The notes under the pieces: generated by a model | The model's database searches: none | Told to the model about the DNA's origin: nothing | The model's input: only the letters and a program-made list of their open reading frames with translations | Program-made: the position numbers and the translations under genes | From: Kitasatospora arboriphila | GTDB lineage: Bacteria; Actinomycetota; Actinomycetes; Mycobacteriales; Mycobacteriaceae | Reading direction: 5' to 3' | Assembly: GCF_000717275.1 (NCBI RefSeq) | Contig: NZ_JNYV01000009.1 | Location: 62,001-126,000 of the forward strand | DNA length: 64,000 bases | Shown here: positions 1 to 8,831 of the stretch, piece by piece | Layout: the number at the start of each line of letters is the position of its first letter | How positions within the stretch are numbered: position 1 is the stretch's first letter

Positions 1-119
1 AACCCACGGGATCCATCGCGGCTGCGGCCGTGGTCATCACGATCCCGATCATCATCTTTGTCCTCTTGTTCCAACGTCGTATCGTTGCCGGTTTGACCTC
101 CGGCGCCGTGAAGGGATAG
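1..119 (+). CDS. Sugar ABC transporter permease, C-terminal end (partial)
   Basis: Only the last 38 codons are in the window, read in frame from base 3 to the TAG at 117-119. They encode a hydrophobic helix ([17 protein letters not shown]) followed by [15 protein letters not shown]. This ending is typical of MalG/SugB-type carbohydrate importer permeases. The ATPase gene starts 3 bases downstream, so the two clearly share an operon. The rest of the gene, and presumably the partner permease and binding protein, lie upstream of the window. The substrate cannot be told from this fragment. Confidence 0.85.
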   Translation, partial: PTGSIAAAAVVITIPIIIFVLLFQRRIVAGLTSGAVKG

Positions 120-122
120 CCA

Positions 123-1295
123 ATGGCCGAAATCGTGCTGGACAAGGTGAGCAAGAAGTACCCGGACGGTTCTGTGGCCGTCAACGACGTCGACATCACC
201 ATCGCCGACGGCGAGTTCATCATCTTGGTGGGCCCGTCGGGTTGTGGAAAGTCCACCACCCTCAACATGATCGCCGGTCTGGAGGACATCTCCTCCGGTG
301 AACTCCGCATCGCCGGCGAACGGGTCAACGAGAAGGCACCGAAGGACCGCGACATCGCGATGGTGTTCCAGTCCTACGCGCTGTATCCGCACATGACGGT
401 GCGTGACAACATCGCGTTCCCGCTGACCCTGGCGAAGATGCCCAAGGCCGAGATCGCGCAGAAGGTCGACGAGGCAGCACGCATCCTCGACCTCGGGCAG
501 TACCTCGACCGCAAGCCGGCCAACCTCTCCGGTGGTCAACGGCAGCGGGTGGCCATGGGCCGCGCGATCGTGCGCTCTCCCAAGGCGTTCCTGATGGACG
601 AGCCGCTGTCGAACCTCGATGCGAAGCTGCGTGTGCAGACCCGTACCGAGATCGCCCAGCTGCAGCAGCGTCTCGGCACCACCACGGTCTACGTCACCCA
701 CGACCAGACCGAGGCCATGACCCTCGGCGACCGGGTTGTGGTCCTGCGCGCCGGCCTGGTACAGCAGATCGGTTCTCCACAGGAGCTCTACAACCGGCCG
801 TCGAACCTGTTCGTCGCCGGATTCATCGGCTCGCCGGCCATGAACTTCCTGCCAGGGCGCCTCACCCAGAACGGCATCGAGACCGCGATCGGTGAGGTGG
901 CGGTCAGCGATATGCGGCGAGTGGTGGAGAACGCCAAACATGCTCGCAGCAATGGTGAGGTGCTCATCGGCATCCGGCCGGAACACTTCGAAGATGCTCG
1001 TCTGGTGGACCCGCTGGCGCGGTCCAAGGGAGCCACCTTCACCGTGCAGATCAGCGTGCTCGAGTCGATGGGCTCGGACAATTACGCGCACTTCACCGTC
1101 GAGGGCGGCCAGTCGTCCGCCAAGGCGCTGGCGGACATCGCGGTGGATGCCGGCGCGCAGATGGGTAGCGGTCAACTGATCGCCCGCCTGTCACCGGAGT
1201 CCACCATCGGGAAGGGGCAGCAGGCCGAGCTCTTCTACGACACCTCCAAGGTGTCGGTGTTCGACCAGGCGAGCGGTCACAACCTCAGCCTGTAG
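123..1295 (+). CDS. Carbohydrate ABC importer ATPase (MalK/UgpC/SugC type)
   Basis: A 390-residue ATPase that should power the permease encoded just upstream. Walker A GPSGCGKST is at residues 37-45, the Q-loop Gln is at 83, the signature LSGGQRQR starts at 135, Walker B FLMDE is at 156-160 and the H-loop His is near 193. The C-terminal ~150 residues form the regulatory OB-fold (TOBE) domain that marks the MalK/UgpC subfamily, including an IGIRPEH motif. The full length of about 390 matches the family. The ATG at 123 follows an AAGGG Shine-Dalgarno-like stretch and is 3 bases after the permease stop. Trehalose, maltose or other sugars are possible substrates; the sequence does not decide. Confidence 0.93.
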   Translation: MAEIVLDKVSKKYPDGSVAVNDVDITIADGEFIILVGPSGCGKSTTLNMIAGLEDISSGELRIAGERVNEKAPKDRDIAMVFQSYALYPHMTVRDNIAFPLTLAKMPKAEIAQKVDEAARILDLGQYLDRKPANLSGGQRQRVAMGRAIVRSPKAFLMDEPLSNLDAKLRVQTRTEIAQLQQRLGTTTVYVTHDQTEAMTLGDRVVVLRAGLVQQIGSPQELYNRPSNLFVAGFIGSPAMNFLPGRLTQNGIETAIGEVAVSDMRRVVENAKHARSNGEVLIGIRPEHFEDARLVDPLARSKGATFTVQISVLESMGSDNYAHFTVEGGQSSAKALADIAVDAGAQMGSGQLIARLSPESTIGKGQQAELFYDTSKVSVFDQASGHNLSL

Positions 1296-1312
1296 TAAAC
1301 CGATCGGCAACC

Positions 1313-1340
1313 GAACCCGGCGGGTCAACCCGCCGGGTTC
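1313..1340. terminator. Bidirectional hairpin between convergent genes
   Basis: A perfect inverted repeat: GAACCCGGCGGGT at 1313-1325 pairs with ACCCGCCGGGTTC at 1328-1340. It lies 18 bases after the ABC ATPase stop and about 40 bases from the end of the convergent ParB-like gene. There is no T-tract, as is common for actinobacterial terminators. Confidence 0.7.
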
Positions 1341-1382
1341 GCTGCGCTGTAGGCGTGCTCGCAGGTGCCGTGAGCCGTACGG

Positions 1383-2246
1383 TCAGGTCGACTTACGCCT
1401 TCGACGAGAATGCTCACGCAGCTCATCGATGATCGCTTCGTCCCAGATGTGCTTGCGTACCAAGCGGTATCGTTCCGAGGCCAGCCACAGATAGAGCTCG
1501 GCGTCGCTCGTCACCTCGGGGAGTATCTCGGCGCGCCGAGCCATCCGCACCACAGGCAGGAACTCCTCGCCGAACCACCGACGGGCGACCTCCACCCGGC
1601 TCAGAAACGTGCCGGTCTCCTGGCTGAGCCGAAACCCCCACGCCTCCACGTTCTCGGCGCACTCGGCGTAGTCGAAGGGGTCCTCGAACGAAATGGCTTC
1701 GCGTTGCTTGCCTTCCAGCGGGACCCGGGACAAGAACAGACGCCGATGGTCTTTGAGGACAAGATCGGATCGAGCGGTGATGCCCTCGGGGGAGATGCGA
1801 GTGTGGATCACGGTCACGTACGCGTCGATGGTCGTGAGATGTCGTGAGATCGCGATCGAGACCCGGTGGTGCCCGTCGATGACGAAGTGCATGTCGCCGA
1901 TGCGGTAGAGCTGCACCGGCGGCACGGATTCACCGCGCCGCTGGGCGGTGGCAAGGCGCTGCCAGCGTTCGCGTACGCGGGCCGACGTGGGCCGGAAGTA
2001 GCGGTCGAAGTCGCGGGTGCGGTCCACGCTGCCGACGATCGTGGACACCTCGACCACGGTGAGCCCGAGAAATGTCTCGCCCGTCTTACCCAGGGCCGCA
2101 ACGACTTCGTCGAACGGCAAGATCGTGTTGACGTCTGCGGGTTGTCGGGTGAGCCAGGCCGACAGACGCGCCAGCTCGGCTCGTCTGCGTTGCCTGCTGA
2201 AGTCGTTCTCGGCGTCGGCGCTGGGGAATCCGGTGTCACGCGCCAT
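1383..2246 (-). CDS. ParB/sulfiredoxin-fold domain protein
   Basis: A 287-residue protein whose central segment VIDGHHRVSIAISR (about residues 120-135) is the hallmark of the ParB/Srx-like fold. In that fold the Asp-Gly-His-His-Arg loop binds nucleotide. No ParB helix-turn-helix or ParA partner is visible, so a role in chromosome segregation is unlikely. The rest is acidic/basic helical sequence without recognised motifs. The ATG at 2246 lies inside the end of the upstream metallophosphoesterase gene (11-base overlap), implying translational coupling. I infer a nucleotide-dependent enzyme, possibly acting with the phosphoesterase; the substrate is unknown. Confidence 0.75.
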   Translation of the reverse strand: MARDTGFPSADAENDFSRQRRRAELARLSAWLTRQPADVNTILPFDEVVAALGKTGETFLGLTVVEVSTIVGSVDRTRDFDRYFRPTSARVRERWQRLATAQRRGESVPPVQLYRIGDMHFVIDGHHRVSIAISRHLTTIDAYVTVIHTRISPEGITARSDLVLKDHRRLFLSRVPLEGKQREAISFEDPFDYAECAENVEAWGFRLSQETGTFLSRVEVARRWFGEEFLPVVRMARRAEILPEVTSDAELYLWLASERYRLVRKHIWDEAIIDELREHSRRRRKST

Positions 2247-2967
2247 GGCGTCTCCGGTGTATCCGGATTCCGGTTCCTCCGGGCTCGATGTCGAGCAGGC
2301 AGTAGCCGACGGTGTTCAGCGAGAGTGTGCTGCGGCGCAGGGTTTTGCCCGGGATCGTCTTGAGCAGGATGGTGTGATCCATCGGGGTCTGGCCGTGGGG
2401 GTGGATGTGGCCATGGAGCAGGAGCTGTGGACGTAACCGGTAGACCAGCGGGAGGAAACAGCGGAATCCGCGATGGGGGCCGTCTTCGGCGTCCCCGATG
2501 CCGCGCGCCGGACTGTGCGTGAGCAGGATGTCGACAGCCGACTTCCCAGGCATCATCCGATAGGCGAAGCGGCGTAACGCCAGTCGATTGGCCCGTTGAC
2601 GCTGGGTCGCCTCCCGGTACTGATTGGGGCCGTCGTTGTACCGGATACAGCCACCCAGTCCGGCGATGCGCACACCCGCCACCGTGACGATGCGGCCGTC
2701 GGCGTTCACCGCGCCCTCCGGCCCCGGATCGCGGACCGGCAACCCGGCCTCGGTCCAGCCCGCCCGGGTCTTCTTGAAGCCGGACAGGTCCCGGTCGTGG
2801 TTGCCGGGTACAAACACGCATGGAACACCGAAATGGGCCATGAGCTTCTCGAGATAATCGAAGGGCAGGTCACCGGCAGCGACGATCAGGTCGGGCGCCA
2901 ACTCCTCGGCAACCCCGTAGTAGAGGCTGTCGACGACCTCGTCCGATACCGAAAGCACACGCGCCAC
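2236..2967 (-). CDS. Metallophosphoesterase (calcineurin-like)
   Basis: A 243-residue calcineurin-like phosphoesterase. Metal-binding blocks are visible in order: VSDE at residues 7-10, AAGDLPFDYLEKL, VPGNHDRDL, LLTHSP and LLHGHIHPHG. The first block has Asp but not the usual following His (D-x-H), which I recall as a feature of one cytoplasmic subfamily, so activity need not be lost. The start is a GTG at 2967. The gene overlaps the downstream ParB-like gene by 11 bases, so the two products are probably made together. The phosphoester substrate is unknown. Confidence 0.85.
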   Translation of the reverse strand: MARVLSVSDEVVDSLYYGVAEELAPDLIVAAGDLPFDYLEKLMAHFGVPCVFVPGNHDRDLSGFKKTRAGWTEAGLPVRDPGPEGAVNADGRIVTVAGVRIAGLGGCIRYNDGPNQYREATQRQRANRLALRRFAYRMMPGKSAVDILLTHSPARGIGDAEDGPHRGFRCFLPLVYRLRPQLLLHGHIHPHGQTPMDHTILLKTIPGKTLRRSTLSLNTVGYCLLDIEPGGTGIRIHRRRHGA

Positions 2968-3049
2968 GTCTTCGACCCTAGACGCGGCCGGGTGATGACG
3001 CGCCGAAGACCGCGATTACGGGTCAGATGAGGGGGATTACCCTGAGCGT

Positions 3050-3661
3050 GTGAGCGAGTCGGAGTCGTCGGTGATCGATCGGGTGGCGGCGCACCTGCGT
3101 GAGATGTTCGACGACGTCGAACCCCAGCGGGCGTCGGTCACCTTCCTCGGGCTCGAATCGATTGACGTCCTTCGTTTTTCGATCGTGCCCGATAGCGTGG
3201 CGTACGTTTCGCTCGGCTGCAGCCGGCATCCGATGGGGGAACCGGACCAGCTGATCGTGGATCCGACCGCGGGACCCCGCGCGGAGGTGGTGATCCGGAT
3301 GCGTCTGTCCGATGCCTCCGCCCGTTCCACACAGCTGCTCGGGCTGCACCGCACGGTCGCGATGCTGGCCGCGGCGCCGGCGGTGGAAGGGTTGGTATTG
3401 ACCGCCGATGCGCTGATCGATCTCGGCGAACCCCTGTGGGAAGGGGCGACCTTCACAGCCGTCGTACTCGAGGACGACAAGATCGCGCCGTGCGAGATAC
3501 CCGGTGACCTCGAAGACGTGCATTTCTTCCGGGCGATCCCCGTCACGGCAAACGAGGCGGCGTGGGTCCGGCTCAAAGGTGTGGACGCGCTCCGCGCAGC
3601 GTGGACCGAAGCGGGGATCGACGTGAACAACCCGGTCAGGGCGGGCGCCACCATCGGTTGA
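3050..3661 (+). CDS. Suppressor-of-fused (SUFU) domain protein
   Basis: A 203-residue soluble protein starting at GTG 3050. The pattern of an N-terminal helix followed by alternating strands and the segment VAYVSLGCSRHPM (about residues 45-60) fits the bacterial SUFU-like family. The second half contains the family-typical FFRAIPVTANEAAW (about residues 164-177). In bacteria these proteins are often associated with toxin immunity or remain uncharacterised. Here there is no toxin neighbour: the gene is divergent from the metallophosphoesterase and convergent with corA. The assignment rests on recognition of the sequence pattern. The role is unknown. Confidence 0.65.
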   Translation: MSESESSVIDRVAAHLREMFDDVEPQRASVTFLGLESIDVLRFSIVPDSVAYVSLGCSRHPMGEPDQLIVDPTAGPRAEVVIRMRLSDASARSTQLLGLHRTVAMLAAAPAVEGLVLTADALIDLGEPLWEGATFTAVVLEDDKIAPCEIPGDLEDVHFFRAIPVTANEAAWVRLKGVDALRAAWTEAGIDVNNPVRAGATIG

Positions 3662-3681
3662 CCGCCGCCCGCGGCGCATCG

Positions 3682-4749
3682 TCACAGCCAGTGATTGCGG
3701 CGGAACGTCCGCCAGAGTCCTACGCAGATCGTGGCCAGCAACGTCAGCACGACGAAGTAGCCGTACTCCCAGTGCAGTTCCGGGATGTTGTCGAAGTTCA
3801 TCCCGTAGATACCCGCGATCATCGTGGGCACCGACGCGATCGCCACCCATGCCGAGATCTTGCGCATGTCGGTGTTCTGCTGGATACCGACCTTGGCCAA
3901 TGCGGCGTCGATCAGCGATGTCAGGACCTCGTCATAACTCGCGATCCGCTCGTTGACGCTGGTGTGATGGTCCTGGACGTCGCGGAAATAGCGCCGTACC
4001 TCTTTCGGGATCAACTTGTCCTCGGACGAGGTGAGTCGGCGCAGTGCCGCGTCGAGCGGGTCGACGGCCCGTCGCAGCTCCATGACCTCACGCTTGAGGA
4101 GGTAAACGGGTTCGATCTCGATCCGGCGGCCGGGCGAGAAGACGTTCTCTTCGAGCGCATCGACGTCGTACTCGACCGCGGCGGTCACGTCGACATAGGT
4201 GTCGACCACATGGTCGGCCACGGCATGCATCACCGCGGTGGGCCCCAGAGCCAGGCGCTCGGGAAGTTCCTCGAGTTGCTTGCGAACCCCCGAAAGCCCT
4301 GTGTGGTCACCGTGGCGCACCGTGATCACGAACTCGTTGCCCGCCATCACCATGATCTCGCCGGTCTCGACGACCTCGTTCGCCACCTGTAGAGATTCGT
4401 GGGCAACGTACTTGACGGTCTTCAGTACCAGGAACAACGTGTTGTCGTATTGCTCGAGTTTCGGCCGCTGATGGGCTTGCACAGCATCTTCGACCATCAG
4501 TTCGTGCAGGCCGAATGTGTTGGCCACCCCTTCCATCTGTCTGCTGTCGGGGGAGTGCAGACCCACCCACACGTAGCCCCGCCCGGTCGAGCGCACCTCG
4601 TCGAGGGCGTGACTGAACGTGCGCAGCCCCGGTAGGCGTTTGCCGTCGACGTACACCGCACAGTCGACGACTGCACGTGACGGCGGGATGGGCACCCTGG
4701 AGGAGGGTTTGCCTGGTGTGCTGGTACGCAGATGCGGCCGTGGCGGCAT
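3682..4749 (-). CDS. corA: Magnesium/cobalt transporter CorA
   Basis: A 355-residue CorA-type divalent cation channel. The large N-terminal cytoplasmic domain is followed by two C-terminal membrane helices. The first ends in the invariant GMN signature (residues 316-318, in IYGMNFDNIPEL), which forms the ion selectivity filter of the pentamer. The loop after GMN is acidic (FDNIPELHWEYG), as usual. The ATG at 4749 is preceded by a strong AGGGAGGTG Shine-Dalgarno. It is a single gene, divergent from the malic enzyme. The function is Mg2+ uptake, with Co2+ or Ni2+ as possible secondary substrates. Confidence 0.95.
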   Translation of the reverse strand: MPPRPHLRTSTPGKPSSRVPIPPSRAVVDCAVYVDGKRLPGLRTFSHALDEVRSTGRGYVWVGLHSPDSRQMEGVANTFGLHELMVEDAVQAHQRPKLEQYDNTLFLVLKTVKYVAHESLQVANEVVETGEIMVMAGNEFVITVRHGDHTGLSGVRKQLEELPERLALGPTAVMHAVADHVVDTYVDVTAAVEYDVDALEENVFSPGRRIEIEPVYLLKREVMELRRAVDPLDAALRRLTSSEDKLIPKEVRRYFRDVQDHHTSVNERIASYDEVLTSLIDAALAKVGIQQNTDMRKISAWVAIASVPTMIAGIYGMNFDNIPELHWEYGYFVVLTLLATICVGLWRTFRRNHWL

Positions 4750-4980
4750 GGCACCTCCCTTGTCTGTGCGTGGCGAAAGTCCACGGGGGATGCTACGCCC
4801 GGAACCGTGGCGCCCGCCGATTCCGGCGGCTGTGCAGGCCCGGGCGGCGGGATTGCGTCTGGATCATCGGTGCTGGTTGATGTCGAATCGGTGGAGTGCG
4901 GGCTGCGAACACGTCACGACCACCCGAGACAACCTCACGACTACCAGGTATGGCCGTGAGAGCTTTTGGGTTGAAGTAGC

Positions 4981-6183
4981 GTGATCGGCGTGACTGACCT
5001 GATGGGCAGTGAACTGCCCGCCCCCGACGCCGACGCATCGACAATCACCCGCGACGAGATCTTCGCCGGCCATGAGGGTGGCAAATTGTCCGTGAGTATC
5101 ACCTCGCCGCTCGACACCAAGCGTGCTCTGTCGATCGCCTATACACCCGGCGTCGCCGAGGTGTCCCGGGCCATCGCGGCCGACCCCGAACTGGCTCGGC
5201 GCTACACCTGGACCAATCGCCTCGTCGCGGTGGTCAGCGACGGCAGTGCGGTGCTGGGGCTCGGGGACATCGGTCCGAGCGCCTCACTGCCCGTCATGGA
5301 GGGCAAGTCGGCGCTGTTCAAGAACTTCGCCGGGCTCGACTCGATCCCCCTGGTGCTCAGTACCAAGGACCCCGACGAGATCGTCGAGACGCTGATCCGC
5401 CTGCGGCACTCCTTCGGTGCGGTGAACCTGGAGGACATCTCGGCACCGCGGTGTTTCGAGATCGAGAAGCGGGTGATCGAAGCCCTTGACTGTCCGGTCA
5501 TGCACGACGATCAGCACGGCACCGCCATCGTGGTGCTCGCCGCGCTGAAGGCGGCGACCAAGCTGCTGAAGAAAGACCGCAGCACCCTCAAGATCGTCAT
5601 CTCGGGGTGCGGCGCCGCCGGCGTGGCCTGCGCGAACATCCTGCTCGCCGACGGCATCGCCGACGTCACGGTGATCGACAGCAAGGGCATCGTGCACAGT
5701 GGCCGCGACAACCTGCACGACGTGAAGGTCGACATGGCCGGGCGCACCAACCCCGACGGCAGGACCGGATCGTTGTCGGACGCCCTCGTCGATGCCGATG
5801 TGTTCCTGGGGGTGAGTGCCGGGAAGGTGCCCGAGGAGGCCCTCGCGACGATGAACTCCGACGCGATCATCTTCGCCCTGTCCAATCCTGATCCCGAGGT
5901 CCATCCCGATGTAGCACGCAAGTACGCGGCAGTGGTCGCCACGGGCCGCAGTGACTTCCCGAACCAGATCAACAACGTGCTGGCCTTCCCCGGAGTGTTC
6001 CGTGGAGCGCTCGATGCGGGCGCACGACGCATCACCGAGGAGATGAAGTTGGCCGCCGCCGACGCGATCGTCGAGGTCCTCGGCGATGACCTGTCCGCAG
6101 AGATGATCGTGCCGAGCCCGCTGGACCCCCGAGTGGCACCTGCGGTCGCCGACGCTGTTGCCAGGGTGGCCAAGCAAGGGTGA
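4981..6183 (+). CDS. NAD(P)-dependent malic enzyme
   Basis: A 400-residue malic enzyme of the short bacterial type, without the phosphotransacetylase extension. It oxidatively decarboxylates malate to pyruvate, giving reduced nicotinamide for anabolism. Visible family blocks are IAYTPGVAEVSRAI, GLGDIGPSASLPVMEGK and NLEDISAPRCFEIE, with the metal-site segment HDDQHGTAIV. A Rossmann motif GCGAAGVACA (residues 205-214) and ALSNPDPE follow. The GTG at 4981 opens the frame; a second GTG at 4990 is an alternative and neither has a clear Shine-Dalgarno. Its stop overlaps the start of the next gene (GTGA), so the two are co-translated. Confidence 0.93.
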   Translation: MIGVTDLMGSELPAPDADASTITRDEIFAGHEGGKLSVSITSPLDTKRALSIAYTPGVAEVSRAIAADPELARRYTWTNRLVAVVSDGSAVLGLGDIGPSASLPVMEGKSALFKNFAGLDSIPLVLSTKDPDEIVETLIRLRHSFGAVNLEDISAPRCFEIEKRVIEALDCPVMHDDQHGTAIVVLAALKAATKLLKKDRSTLKIVISGCGAAGVACANILLADGIADVTVIDSKGIVHSGRDNLHDVKVDMAGRTNPDGRTGSLSDALVDADVFLGVSAGKVPEEALATMNSDAIIFALSNPDPEVHPDVARKYAAVVATGRSDFPNQINNVLAFPGVFRGALDAGARRITEEMKLAAADAIVEVLGDDLSAEMIVPSPLDPRVAPAVADAVARVAKQG

Positions 6184-7058
6184 ATTCGGCTCTACTGCAG
6201 CACATTCGACGAGGTCTGCCGGTCCTGGTGGTGGCCTGCGCGCTGATGGTCGCCGGTTGTTCGGACCCGGGACCCGCGCCGCAGGAGCTGGTGATGGGGT
6301 CGACGGCCGATACGCCGAGTCGAGTTGCCACAGCCATCTATGTGGGAGCTCTTCGCGGGGCAGGGGCGGCGGTCTCGGACGAACATCCGGTGGCCGACTA
6401 CGGTGGCCTGCTCGACCAGATGGACAACCGCACAGTGGATCTGTTCCCGGCGTGGTCAGGAGAATTGCTGGCACAGCTCGATCCGGGGGCTTCGGGACGC
6501 ACCTCGGAGGATGTCTACAACCAGCTCAATCAGGCACTACCGCAAGGCGTCTCGGCAGGCGATGCCACCACCGTGCAGAACAAGCCGCTGGTGTTCGTGT
6601 CCAGTGACCTCGCGGCCACGGCCGACATCGATGAACTCGCGGAATGCGCCGCACTCCCGGCAGGGCTGCCTCTGGTCACCGTGGTGGAACCGGCGCCGCA
6701 GACGATAAGCGAGCTGGCCGGGGCGGGATGCGCCTTCGGTCCCGCTCGGGTGATGAATGCGCAGGCGGCGGTCGCGGAGGTGGCCGCGGGCCGAGCCGCG
6801 GGGTTGTTCTCGGCATTGGGCGTGGTGGCCGACGACGCCGGACTCCAGGGTCTCGACGACGGCAACGACGCGATGCGGGCGCAGGATCTGGTGCCGATCT
6901 TCCGCACCGCTGCCCTCAGCCGCACGTTGTTCCGCGCGATGAACAAGGTTGCGGGCGAGTTGACCACCGCCGACCTGACCACCATGGCGGCCGAGGTCGA
7001 CGGTGGTGCGGAGCTATCCGGCGTTGCTACCCGCTGGCTCGGCGAACACAGTCTGTGA
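6180..7058 (+). CDS. Glycine-betaine/choline-type ABC substrate-binding lipoprotein (solo)
   Basis: A 292-residue secreted lipoprotein. The N-terminus has a basic start, a hydrophobic stretch and the lipobox VAGC with the lipid-bearing Cys at residue 27. The body matches the ProX/OpuAC type-2 binding fold, with the opening LVMGSTADTPSRVATAIYVGAL and DLFPAWSGELLAQL. These proteins bind quaternary amines such as glycine betaine or choline in an aromatic box. No permease or ATPase gene is adjacent, so it must share a transporter encoded elsewhere or act as a receptor. The GTG at 6180 overlaps the malic enzyme stop by 4 bases. The 3' end overlaps the convergent hydrolase gene by 45 bases. Confidence 0.8.
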   Translation: MNSALLQHIRRGLPVLVVACALMVAGCSDPGPAPQELVMGSTADTPSRVATAIYVGALRGAGAAVSDEHPVADYGGLLDQMDNRTVDLFPAWSGELLAQLDPGASGRTSEDVYNQLNQALPQGVSAGDATTVQNKPLVFVSSDLAATADIDELAECAALPAGLPLVTVVEPAPQTISELAGAGCAFGPARVMNAQAAVAEVAAGRAAGLFSALGVVADDAGLQGLDDGNDAMRAQDLVPIFRTAALSRTLFRAMNKVAGELTTADLTTMAAEVDGGAELSGVATRWLGEHSL

Positions 7059-7955
7059 GAACCGCAGCCGATCACCGAGGAATCGACCCAGGTCGTCAAC
7101 TGCGGCAGCAGCCTCGGTCACCAGCGGTGCCGCGGTGTGCGCCACGTGCCACAGGGGACCGAGATCGGATGCGGTGACGTCGACCCCTGCCGCACGCAGG
7201 GACGCGACGAACTCGGTGACCTGCTCGAGCAACAGTTCACGCTGACCGATCTGGACCAGGGTGGGCGGCAGCCCCTCCAAAGGTCCCACGGCCGGCGCAT
7301 ACCGGGGATCGGTGGGATCGCCGTCTCCGAGGTAGGCGGCTGCGCCCTGCCGCGACCACTCGAGGTTCACGACGATGTCGGTGCCGAGATCCTCCGACAC
7401 CCCAGCAGGGTTCACCCATGGTGAGATCAGGCCGAGCGCCGCGGGGGTGACCCCGTGCTCGTCGATCAACACCCGCGCAGTGGCCACACTGAGCCCGCCG
7501 CCTGCCGAATCGCCTGCGATCGCCACGGACTCGGGACTGTATCCGCGTTCGAGCAGGGCGAGGTAGGCGGCAACCGAGTCATCGACCGCGGCAGGCATCG
7601 GATGCTCGGGTGCAAGCCGATAGTCGAGGGCATAGACCTCGGCGCCGGCGGCCCGCGCGAGCGTGGTGGTCAGCGCCCGGTGGGTGGCCGGGGACCCGAC
7701 GATGTAGGCACCGCCGTGCAGATACAGGACCGCCCGACCGTGTTCGGTGGCCCCGACACTGACCCGCTCGGCAGACCGATCGCCCAGGGTCACCGACCGG
7801 ATCACCGAGTGAGGCACCCTCGGCAGCAGCAACGTACTCATCTCCAGCAGCTTGCGCTGGGTCTGCGGCGACCATCGCGAATTGAGGGTGAGGGCGAACA
7901 GCGGCCGGAAGATGAGTTCGCCGGCCGGGACCGAGAGGAATGGTTTCAGTTCCAT
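7014..7955 (-). CDS. Alpha/beta hydrolase, hormone-sensitive-lipase family
   Basis: A 313-residue esterase/lipase. The oxyanion-hole motif LYLHGGAYIVGSP and the nucleophile motif AIAGDSAGGG identify the HSL (class IV) family common in mycobacteria. A C-terminal PLWHVAHTAAPL carries the probable catalytic His. It is the last gene of a three-gene unit (monooxygenase, short-chain dehydrogenase, hydrolase), starting 12 bases after the dehydrogenase. A Baeyer-Villiger enzyme makes esters from ketones, so an esterase in the same operon is biochemically sensible: ketone to ester to acid plus alcohol. The natural substrate is unknown. It shares 45 bases at its 3' end with the opposite-strand lipoprotein gene. 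Confidence 0.88.
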   Translation of the reverse strand: MELKPFLSVPAGELIFRPLFALTLNSRWSPQTQRKLLEMSTLLLPRVPHSVIRSVTLGDRSAERVSVGATEHGRAVLYLHGGAYIVGSPATHRALTTTLARAAGAEVYALDYRLAPEHPMPAAVDDSVAAYLALLERGYSPESVAIAGDSAGGGLSVATARVLIDEHGVTPAALGLISPWVNPAGVSEDLGTDIVVNLEWSRQGAAAYLGDGDPTDPRYAPAVGPLEGLPPTLVQIGQRELLLEQVTEFVASLRAAGVDVTASDLGPLWHVAHTAAPLVTEAAAAVDDLGRFLGDRLRFSQTVFAEPAGSNAG

Positions 7956-7967
7956 GATCGCCAGAGG

Positions 7968-8831
7968 TCAGAGGAGCGGAGACGTGGAGGTCACGGGCGA
8001 CGGGTCCGCCTTCGGCAGCAACCTGACAGCCAGCTTGCTGTTGACGATCTCGTACATGGATCCGCCGGCGCGAACCAGCAGATCGAGCACCTTGGCGTCG
8101 GCGCCGACGAGAACCCGTGGACGGTTGCGCTCGATCGCCTTGATGATGATCTCCGCGGCCCGTGCCGAGGTGGTGCGGGCCAGCTTCTTGTCGAACAACT
8201 CGGCGGTGTTCTTCTGGTCGTGCCCTTCGGACACGGTGGCGTTGCGGGCGATCGCGGTCTTGATGCCACCGGGATGGACGCAGGTGACGTTCACCGGATG
8301 TCCGGCGATCCGCATCTCTTGATACAGCGATTCGGTGAAGCCGCGGACCGCGAACTTCGCCGCGTTGTAGGCACTTTGACCCGGCATCGCCAGGATTCCG
8401 AACAACGACGAGGTGTTCACGACATGCCCGTCCCCCGATGCGATCAGGTACGGCAGGAACGCTTTGGTCCCGTTCACCACGCCCCAGTAATCCACGTCCA
8501 TCACGCGCTCGTACTGCTTGAACTCGGTCAGCTCGACTTCACCGTGATGCGCGATGCCGGCGTTGTTGATGACGAGGTTGACCTTGCCGAAATGCTGGGC
8601 GACATCGTCCGCGTAGGTGAGGACGGCTTCGCGTTCGGCAACGTTGAGCAGCTGCGAATGTACTTCGGCGCCTTGCTCTTTGAGCATGCGCTCGGTCTCG
8701 TCGAGACCGGCGGGATTGACGTCCGAGATGGCGACCTTGGCGCCCTTGGCAGCGAGCTGGAGTGCCAGGTCGCGGCCCATGCCCGAACCGGCGCCGGTCA
8801 CCACGGCCACTTTGCCCCTGAAGTCCTTCAT
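7968..8831 (-). CDS. Short-chain dehydrogenase/reductase
   Basis: A 287-residue SDR. The N-terminal cofactor motif TGAGSGMGRDLA, the structural NNAG motif, the catalytic Ser in VNTSSLFG and the Tyr-x-x-x-Lys in YNAAKFAV are all present. The Asp after the second strand (ISDVN) suggests NAD rather than NADP. It overlaps the upstream monooxygenase stop by 4 bases and is followed closely by an HSL-family hydrolase. It would interconvert an alcohol and the ketone that the monooxygenase then oxidises. The substrate is not determined by the sequence. Confidence 0.9.
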   Translation of the reverse strand: MKDFRGKVAVVTGAGSGMGRDLALQLAAKGAKVAISDVNPAGLDETERMLKEQGAEVHSQLLNVAEREAVLTYADDVAQHFGKVNLVINNAGIAHHGEVELTEFKQYERVMDVDYWGVVNGTKAFLPYLIASGDGHVVNTSSLFGILAMPGQSAYNAAKFAVRGFTESLYQEMRIAGHPVNVTCVHPGGIKTAIARNATVSEGHDQKNTAELFDKKLARTTSARAAEIIIKAIERNRPRVLVGADAKVLDLLVRAGGSMYEIVNSKLAVRLLPKADPSPVTSTSPLL

